Below are positions 1-4,430 of a stretch of DNA of 5,806 bases, piece by piece. The position numbers were made by a program, and so were the translations under genes. Position 1 is the stretch's first letter. The number at the start of each line of letters is the position of its first letter. The notes under the pieces were generated by a model. The model saw nothing but the letters and a program-made list of their open reading frames with translations, made no database searches and was not told where the DNA came from. Source of the stretch: Synechococcaceae cyanobacterium (GTDB taxonomy: Bacteria; Cyanobacteriota; Cyanobacteriia; PCC-6307; Cyanobiaceae); contig CANHGA010000142.1 in the NCBI GenBank assembly GCA_947460085.1, positions 1 to 5,806 on the forward strand, given 5' to 3'.

Positions 1-596
1 GGCTGCTCTGCCGCCTTTATGAACCCCAGCAGGGCCGGATCCTGCTCGATGGCATCGACATCCGCCAATTGCCCATCCCCACCTTGAGACAACGCCTCGG
101 CGTGGTGCTTCAAGACACCTTCCTGTTTAGCGGCAACGTGGCAGACAACCTGCGCCTCGATGCCCCCATCAGCACCGATGAGCTGCGCCAGACCTGCAGG
201 GATCTGGGCCTGGAGCCCTTGCTGCGGCGGCTCCCGGATGGACTGGCCACGGAACTCCGGGAACGGGGCGGCAACCTTTCCTCCGGAGAGCGCCAGCTCC
301 TGTCGGTGGCCCGGGTGGCCATCCGCGATCCCTCGGTGTTGGTGATGGATGAGGCCACGGCCTTCATGGATCCCTCCACAGAAGCCACCCTGCAGCGCGA
401 CCTCGACCGCCTGCTCAAGCAGCGAACCGCCATCGTGATTGCCCACCGCCTGGCCACGGTGGAAGCTGCCGATCGGATCCTGGTGCTGAAAAAGGGGCGC
501 GTGGTGGAACAGGGCAATCACCTGGAATTACGGGCTGCCGGGGGCCTCTATGCCCAACTCGCTGAACTGCAGGAGCGGGGCCTAGCTGCCCTTTAG
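1..596 (+). CDS. ABC transporter ATP-binding protein, exporter type (5'-truncated)
   Basis: This is the C-terminal part of a nucleotide-binding domain that powers ATP-driven transport across a membrane. The frame is open from base 3 with no start, so the gene begins outside the window; Walker A and any fused membrane domain would lie upstream. About 197 residues are visible. In order they show the Q-loop glutamine (111-113, in VVLQDTFLFSGNV), a signature reading LSSGE (276-290) instead of LSGGQ, Walker B VLVMDEA with the catalytic Glu (336-353), a D-loop reading AFMD, and the H-loop His in IAHRLAT (444-446). The Q-loop context FLFSGNVADNL and the VVEQGNHLEL tail are typical of MsbA/HlyB-type exporters, often fused to a six-helix domain. 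The substrate cannot be told. The intact Glu and His suggest a catalytically competent site. Its last 15 bases overlap the convergent hydrolase gene. Confidence 0.93.
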   Translation, partial: LLCRLYEPQQGRILLDGIDIRQLPIPTLRQRLGVVLQDTFLFSGNVADNLRLDAPISTDELRQTCRDLGLEPLLRRLPDGLATELRERGGNLSSGERQLLSVARVAIRDPSVLVMDEATAFMDPSTEATLQRDLDRLLKQRTAIVIAHRLATVEAADRILVLKKGRVVEQGNHLELRAAGGLYAQLAELQERGLAAL

Positions 597-1334
597 CCAG
601 CTGCCCATGGTGCTGGCCAGGAGCTCGGGGCATTCCCGCATCGCCAGGTGCCCCACTCCCTCGAGCACCACGATCCGGTGGTCAGGGGCATAGCCCGCCA
701 GGTGGCGCACATAACCAGGCTGCATCACCTGGTCGCGGCTGCCCGCAATCCAAAGGCTGGGCACCTGCAGCGCCGCGGTGATCTGGGGCAATTGGCGCAC
801 GGCCCCCCGGTTGGTGCTGCAAGCCAGCAAGCCCCGGGCTGCGCGCAGGTCCGCACCGAGGGGGCTGCGAATCGAATCGGTAAACGGCAGGGATTGCAGC
901 CAACCTGGCCGCCATTGCAAAAAAGCGGATCCCGCCCGGCGCACCTGGGCAAAGGCCTTGGGTTGATACACGCCACCGCCGGAGGCAACCTGCACAATCC
1001 CCTTGAGCTGGGGGCCCAATTGGGCTGCGGCATGCAACACCACACTGCCGCCCAGGGAATGGCCCACCAGCACCACCGGTCTGTTGGGGGCCCGGGCCAC
1101 CACCGCCTCCGCCAACCAGCGGCCGTAGCTGGCCAGACTCGGCTGCAACCCCCTGGGGCGGGCTGTGGTGCCAAACCCCGGCAGATCAGGGGACCACAGC
1201 TGCCAATCCGGCTCCAACGCCCGGGCCAGGGGATCCCAAAGCCTGCCAGCCAGTAGCCAGCCATGGACCGCCACCAGCAAGGGACGTTCGGGGAAATCTG
1301 GAAGGGATGGCGTCATCGGGCAAGATCGTGCCAT
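582..1334 (-). CDS. alpha/beta-fold hydrolase
   Basis: This is a soluble serine hydrolase of the alpha/beta fold, 250 residues, the normal size for a single-domain member. The catalytic triad is complete: nucleophile Ser93 in GHSLGG, Asp201 in GSRDQ and His229 in GVGHL. The oxyanion-loop motif HGW is at residues 24-26, and PDLPGFG is at 49-55. The C-terminal GSRDQVMQPGYVRHLAGY stretch is typical of esterase, lipase or BioH-like members, but the substrate cannot be assigned. A short cap region lies between about residues 120 and 180. No signal peptide is seen, so it is probably cytoplasmic. The ATG at 1334 is the longest start; an ATG at 1316 (residue 7) is equally possible and gives more room for the divergent neighbour. 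Neither has a clear Shine-Dalgarno. No biotin genes lie nearby to support a BioH or BioK role. Confidence 0.93.
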   Translation of the reverse strand: MARSCPMTPSLPDFPERPLLVAVHGWLLAGRLWDPLARALEPDWQLWSPDLPGFGTTARPRGLQPSLASYGRWLAEAVVARAPNRPVVLVGHSLGGSVVLHAAAQLGPQLKGIVQVASGGGVYQPKAFAQVRRAGSAFLQWRPGWLQSLPFTDSIRSPLGADLRAARGLLACSTNRGAVRQLPQITAALQVPSLWIAGSRDQVMQPGYVRHLAGYAPDHRIVVLEGVGHLAMRECPELLASTMGSWLKGS

Positions 1335-1351
1335 CGCGCGGGCCTGGGGCT

Positions 1352-1840
1352 GTGAGTGCTAGTGAGCTCCTAACCAGTCTCTACGGCGAGCAGCACAGGA
1401 TTTGCACCACCCCAAATCCCAAGATCAGCCTGGTGCTTAGCACCGAGCGGCCCATCGACCTCATGGAGCTGGAGCGCCTGTGTGATGCGGTGGGATGGAG
1501 CCGGCGGCCGATGCGCCGGGTGCGCAAGGCCCTTGAATACAGCCTGTTGCAGGTGGGCCTCTGGCGCCACGACCAGCGCATGCCCAAGCTCGTTGGCTTT
1601 GCCCGCTGCACCGGCGATGGGGTGGTGGAGGCCACGGTGTGGGATGTGGCCGTTCACCCGCTCTATCAACGGGTGGGCCTGGGAAAACAATTGATGGTCT
1701 ACGTGCTCGACCAGCTGAAGGAGCTTGAACTGGATCGGGTCACCCTGTTTGCCGATCCCGAGGTGGTGGGCTTTTACGAAGACCAGGGCTGGGAGCTGGA
1801 ACCCCTGCAGCGGCGCTGCGTGTTTTGGTATTCCCCCTAA
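1352..1840 (+). CDS. GNAT-family N-acetyltransferase, plastid NSI/SNAT-like
   Basis: This is an acetyl-CoA-dependent N-acetyltransferase of about 162 residues. The acetyl-CoA-binding loop is Q-R-V-G-L-G-K near 1667-1687, just after the strand WDVAVHPLYQ. The C-terminal VVGFYEDQGWELEP segment holds the Tyr that often acts as general acid. The blocks LCDAVGWSRRP, TVWDVAVHP, LFADPEVVGFY and the final FWYSP resemble, from memory, the plastid NSI (GNAT2, also described as serotonin N-acetyltransferase) and its cyanobacterial relatives. Lysine or small-amine acetylation is therefore plausible but unproven. I chose the GTG at 1352 because it avoids overlap with the divergent hydrolase and puts the start just before SASELLTSLYGE. 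An ATG at 1307 in the same frame adds 15 residues but would overlap the hydrolase 5' end. The stop interlocks with the stop of the convergent glycosyltransferase. Confidence 0.9.
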   Translation: MSASELLTSLYGEQHRICTTPNPKISLVLSTERPIDLMELERLCDAVGWSRRPMRRVRKALEYSLLQVGLWRHDQRMPKLVGFARCTGDGVVEATVWDVAVHPLYQRVGLGKQLMVYVLDQLKELELDRVTLFADPEVVGFYEDQGWELEPLQRRCVFWYSP

Positions 1841-2601
1841 TCGCGACTGGATTGGGTTTTGCGAGTGGTTTGGGTTTTGCCGTAGTAGCGAGAGGCGAGT
1901 TCTTGGCAATTGACGCCCCGGCGCCAGGCCCGCCTGAGCAGCCAATTGCTCCAGCCCACCGCCCACACACCCCGCTCAATCCAGCGGCGGCCATCCACCC
2001 GCAAGGGCACCCCCAGACAACGCAGCCGGCAGTGGGGCTTGAGCCGCAGGACCAAATCCAAATCCTCCATCAAGGCCACGCTGGCAAAACCACCCACCTG
2101 CAGGTACAGCCCGCGGCTCACCAGGAGGCCCTGGTCGCCATAGGGCAATTGCCGCCACTGGCTGCGCAGGGCAACGGCCCATTCCACCAGCCGCAGCGCC
2201 GGCAGGGCTGCATCAATGGCCAAGCGGAAATACCAGGCGCTGGGCCGGGTTTTCCGCTTGGGGCCCTGGGAACTAGCAATAGCCCGAGCAATCGCCAGAG
2301 CAATGGCCCGATCCCAGCCCGCTGGCAGGCGCCCATCCCCGTGCAGGAAGAGCAGCCAGTCGGCTTGGGTCACTGATGCACCCAGGGCCAATTGCCCCCC
2401 CCGCGACGGGGCACCGCCCACGACGCTGGCCCCGGCCAAGCGGGCCACCAGCGCCGTGGCGTCGCTGCTGGCGCCATCCACCACCACCAGCTCGGAGAGG
2501 GGCAGCTCGCCCTGCTGGAGATCCGCCAGCAACAGGGGCAGCCTTTCGGCTTCGTTGCGGACCGCAATCACCACCGCGATCGATCCAACGGCCTCGATCA
2601 C
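1837..2601 (-). CDS. family-2 glycosyltransferase, TIGR04283 type
   Basis: This is a GT-A fold glycosyltransferase of about 254 residues, the usual size for TIGR04283 (rSAM/selenodomain-associated transferase 2). The nucleotide-sugar half shows IAVVIAVRNEAERLP (residues 8-22), VVVDGASSD (39-47) and LLFLHGDGRLPAGW (83-96), where HGD replaces the common HAD metal motif. The second half carries the family hallmarks LPYGDQGLLV (152-161), LMEDLDLVLRL (177-187) and RRWIERG (205-211). I chose the GTG at 2601 because it lies four bases after the upstream stop and the family begins almost directly with its first beta strand; the in-frame ATG at 2679 would run back through the upstream gene. It is probably co-transcribed with htrA and the TIGR04282 gene. 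Two in-frame tandem repeats, one near residues 98-109 and one at the C-terminus, look like recent expansions. Donor and acceptor are unknown. Confidence 0.9.
   Translation of the reverse strand: MIEAVGSIAVVIAVRNEAERLPLLLADLQQGELPLSELVVVDGASSDATALVARLAGASVVGGAPSRGGQLALGASVTQADWLLFLHGDGRLPAGWDRAIALAIARAIASSQGPKRKTRPSAWYFRLAIDAALPALRLVEWAVALRSQWRQLPYGDQGLLVSRGLYLQVGGFASVALMEDLDLVLRLKPHCRLRCLGVPLRVDGRRWIERGVWAVGWSNWLLRRAWRRGVNCQELASRYYGKTQTTRKTQSSRD
1843..1878. repeat. two 18-base tandem units at the glycosyltransferase C-terminus
   Basis: Bases 1843-1860 and 1861-1878 match at 16 of 18 positions. On the minus strand they encode KTQTTR followed by KTQSSR, the last residues before a final Asp and the stop. 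The duplication makes a basic, polar tail after ELASRYYG, where family members usually end. It sits directly next to the interlocked stop codons of the convergent GNAT gene. Confidence 0.8.
2275..2310. repeat. three 12-base tandem units inside the family-2 glycosyltransferase
   Basis: The units are AGCAATAGCCCG, AGCAATCGCCAG and AGCAATGGCCCG, with the first and third differing at one base and the second differing from the third at two. On the minus strand they encode RAIA-LAIA-RAIA, residues 98-109, in the variable stretch between LPAGW and the WYFRL strand. The frame is kept, so this reads as a short helical expansion. Confidence 0.8.
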
Positions 2602-2605
2602 GGCC

Positions 2606-3217
2606 CTACCGCCATGGGAGCAAATCCCTCGGCCAATCCAAATCCCTGCGGGTGGCGAGCAAACCCACATCCAAACCAAGCCCTTCGGCCCGCTCCACGG
2701 TGCACCCCATCACCTGATCGCTGCCCCAAGGGATGCCTCCAAGCAAGCTTGGCTGGCTCTGGTGCAGCCCGATCAGCCAATAGCCGCCGTCGTCGGCTGG
2801 CCCCAGCGCCAGATCACAGCCATCGCCGGCCGCCGCGCCCAAGCAAGCAAAGCCAGCGGCCAGATCAGCGTGTTCCAGCTGGGGTAGGTCGCTACCGATC
2901 AGCACCACCGACCGGGCCCCCTCCCGGATGGCTCGGTTGATTTGCCGTTGCATGCGCACACCCAACCCGCCCCTCCCCTGGCCAACCCAGCGCAGGCCAG
3001 CGCAGGCCCCAAGCCAGCGACGGGCGGCCCTTGGGCCCACCCCATCGGTGGCGACTACCACCTCCACCCCCTGGAGCTGGCTAGCCACCGCCAGGGTGTG
3101 GGCGGTGAGCACCTGCTGAATCAGAGCCGCACGGGCGGGCCCCAAACCGCCCGAGAGCCGTTGCTTGCAACGGCCCGGAGCTGGCCAACGGGCCATCACA
3201 ACCAACTGGGGCCTCAC
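2606..3217 (-). CDS. TIGR04282 / DUF2064 glycosyltransferase-like protein
   Basis: This is a nucleotidyl/glycosyl-transferase-fold protein of 203 residues, full length for TIGR04282 (rSAM/selenodomain-associated transferase 1, DUF2064). Family landmarks are LVVMARWPAPGRCKQRL (residues 5-21, the family's usual A-K-x-P-x-P-G-R-x-K-T-R-L block, here with Trp and Gln variants), VVLIGSDLPQL (104-114), LALGPADDGGYWLIGL (136-151) and IPWGSDQV (162-169). The start is the GTG at 3217, whose last two bases begin the htrA stop in a GTGA overlap. An upstream in-frame ATG at 3463 is rejected because it would spend 82 low-complexity residues inside htrA. The companion TIGR04283 gene follows four bases after the stop, so the pair probably acts together in one glycosylation pathway. 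The exact reaction is not established for this protein, and no signal peptide is seen. Confidence 0.9.
   Translation of the reverse strand: MRPQLVVMARWPAPGRCKQRLSGGLGPARAALIQQVLTAHTLAVASQLQGVEVVVATDGVGPRAARRWLGACAGLRWVGQGRGGLGVRMQRQINRAIREGARSVVLIGSDLPQLEHADLAAGFACLGAAAGDGCDLALGPADDGGYWLIGLHQSQPSLLGGIPWGSDQVMGCTVERAEGLGLDVGLLATRRDLDWPRDLLPWR
3214..3217 (-). promoter_or_regulatory. GTGA stop-start overlap coupling htrA to the TIGR04282 gene
   Basis: On the minus strand the four bases GTGA hold the GTG start of the transferase and the TGA stop of htrA, offset by one base. Such overlaps usually give termination-reinitiation coupling. The overlap decides the start of the downstream gene, because its family motif begins only four codons later and no Shine-Dalgarno stands out. 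Confidence 0.7.
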
Positions 3218-4347
3218 CCTTGTTGAGGCAATTCGGCGGGCCTCACCACCAGCTTGGTCTTTTGGTTTTGGCGGCGGATGCCGATGGTGAGCGGGGCGCC
3301 CACCCGACCTCCATCGACGGCCAGCTGCACCTGGGAAGGATTTTTCACATCGTTGCCTCCCACCTGGTCGATCAGGTCGCAGGGCTTCAGGCCGCTTTGG
3401 GCCGCTGGGCTGCCAGCCATGACCTCCACCACCAGCACCCCGTTCACCTCGGGGACGCGGCACTCATCGGTGCTGGCGTTGATCTCCCGGGCCAGCTGGG
3501 GGGTGAGGGCCTGCAGGCGCACCCCGATATAGGGATGGCTTGCCGTTCCCCGCTCCAGGATTTGGGCCGCAATTTGACGGGCCACGGTGATGGGGATCGC
3601 GAAGCTCAAACCAGCCCCGGGGGCCCGGCGAATGGCCGTGTTGATGCCGATCACCTGGCCGCGGTCGTTGATCAAGGGCCCGCCACTGTTGCCGGGGTTA
3701 ATGGCGGCATCGGTTTGCAGGTAGGGCACCCGTTGCCCCTCACCGAGGGCATTGGTCCTCTGGATAGCACTGATGATTCCGGCGGTCACGGTGTTGTCGA
3801 GACCCAAGGGATTGCCGATGGCAATGGCCCACTCGCCGGGCTTCACCTTGGAGGAGTCGCCCAGGGGGGCTACGGGCAGGCCCGTGGCCGCCACCCGCAC
3901 CACCGCCACATCGGTCACCGGATCGCTCCCCAAAACCTTGCCGCTAAAACTGCGACCATCGGGCAGGGTGACACTGACCTCCGAGGCACCCTCCACCACA
4001 TGGGCGTTGGTGAGCACAATCCCGTCGGAGCGGGTGATGAAGCCGGATCCTTGGCCCTGCTGCTGCTGAATCGTGGCTCCGCTGCCAAACAGGCCCCCCA
4101 AGGGATTCACCATCCGCTTCAGGGTGTCGATCCGCACCACCGCGGGGCCAACCTTGGCCACGGCATCGGCGATCACGTTGCTCCCGCCCGGAAGCACCGG
4201 CGTGAGGGGGGCATCACTGATGCGGCCGTCCCGCTGGGCACGCCCAGGAAACCCGGGCAGGCCAGTGCCACAGCCAGCAAACAGCAACAAGGGGAGCAGC
4301 AGGGGGCCCAGCAAGCTGACCCGCAGGGCCTGGGGAAAACGGGACAT
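3214..4347 (-). CDS. htrA: HtrA/Deg trypsin-like serine protease with one PDZ domain, probable lipoprotein
   Basis: This is an ATP-independent periplasmic or lumenal quality-control protease of 377 residues. The ATG at 4347 is preferred because it begins a signal sequence (basic SRFPQALR, then a leucine-rich core) ending in LLLFAGC; Cys26 fits the broad lipobox, though Phe at -3 is uncommon. An in-frame ATG at 4455 would bury the signal and overlap dnaA. The chymotrypsin fold carries the complete triad: His116 in TNAHVV, Asp146 in TDVAVV and Ser221 in NPGNSGGPL. The oxyanion region, AIGNPLGLDNTVTAGIIS and the loop GINTAIR are typical. A single PDZ domain starts at YIGV (273-276) and runs to about 372, as in DegS and the cyanobacterial HhoA, HhoB and HtrA set; which paralogue this is cannot be decided. 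A Q-rich LA loop (QQQQGQG) precedes the first catalytic block. It is first in the three-gene minus-strand operon. Confidence 0.95.
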   Translation of the reverse strand: MSRFPQALRVSLLGPLLLPLLLFAGCGTGLPGFPGRAQRDGRISDAPLTPVLPGGSNVIADAVAKVGPAVVRIDTLKRMVNPLGGLFGSGATIQQQQGQGSGFITRSDGIVLTNAHVVEGASEVSVTLPDGRSFSGKVLGSDPVTDVAVVRVAATGLPVAPLGDSSKVKPGEWAIAIGNPLGLDNTVTAGIISAIQRTNALGEGQRVPYLQTDAAINPGNSGGPLINDRGQVIGINTAIRRAPGAGLSFAIPITVARQIAAQILERGTASHPYIGVRLQALTPQLAREINASTDECRVPEVNGVLVVEVMAGSPAAQSGLKPCDLIDQVGGNDVKNPSQVQLAVDGGRVGAPLTIGIRRQNQKTKLVVRPAELPQQG

Positions 4348-4380
4348 GGGGATTGGGGTGGCCAGGTCTGCTTTCAACTC

Positions 4381-4386
4381 ATTAAA
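4381..4386 (-). promoter_or_regulatory. possible -10 element of htrA
   Basis: Read on the minus strand the hexamer is TTTAAT, two changes from TATAAT. Transcription would begin near 4374, giving a leader of roughly 27 bases before the htrA ATG at 4347. There is no good -35 at the expected distance, so this is only a candidate. Confidence 0.22.
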
Positions 4387-4411
4387 GGCGGCACGGTCCC
4401 AGGGAGCTGCG

Positions 4412-4417
4412 TATATT
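4412..4417 (+). promoter_or_regulatory. possible -10 element of dnaA
   Basis: The hexamer TATATT differs from TATAAT at one base and is the best -10 candidate in the gap. It would place transcription start near 4424, leaving a leader of only about 7 bases before the GTG at 4431. No TTGACA-like -35 sits 16-18 bases upstream (the bases there are CGGCAC-like), so the call is tentative. Confidence 0.3.
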
Positions 4418-4430
4418 CGACACCCGCGAC

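Larger units (their letters stand above)
4348..4430. other. htrA-dnaA divergent intergenic region
   Basis: These 83 bases are the only true gap between genes in the window and must contain the 5' leaders and at least the core promoters of both htrA (leftward) and dnaA (rightward). It is locally A+T-richer than the flanking coding DNA, in ATTAAAGG and GTATATTCG. I found no DnaA-box-like nonamer (TTATCCACA or a close variant), no inverted repeat long enough to be a clear operator, and no terminator. Confidence 0.75.

Noticed and set aside
596..617. Short hairpin GCCAGC/GCTGGC after the ABC stop as a terminator
   Set aside because: Only six base pairs with a ten-base loop, no T-tract, and it lies within hydrolase coding sequence.
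648..1256. Plus-strand open frame of 202 codons antisense to the hydrolase
   Set aside because: His/Gln/Ala-rich shadow. The opposite strand has an intact Ser-Asp-His hydrolase.
1370..1966. Minus-strand open frame of 198 codons antisense to the acetyltransferase
   Set aside because: Low-complexity shadow with no family features; it also crosses the end of the real glycosyltransferase in another frame.
1825..2376. Plus-strand open frame antisense to the glycosyltransferase
   Set aside because: Pro/Gln-rich composition without motifs; its start lies inside the end of the acetyltransferase gene.
2602..2679. Upstream ATG extension of the family-2 glycosyltransferase
   Set aside because: It adds 26 residues not seen in the family and overlaps the upstream gene by 74 bases, while the GTG at 2601 sits four bases after that gene's stop.
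3218..3463. 82-residue N-terminal extension of the TIGR04282 protein
   Set aside because: It is Arg/Gly/Pro-rich sequence read out of frame through the htrA PDZ region; the family block begins directly after the GTG at 3217.
4348..4430. Replication origin or DnaA-box cluster beside dnaA
   Set aside because: No nonamer close to TTATCCACA, no AT-rich unwinding tract and no repeated boxes were found in the gap.
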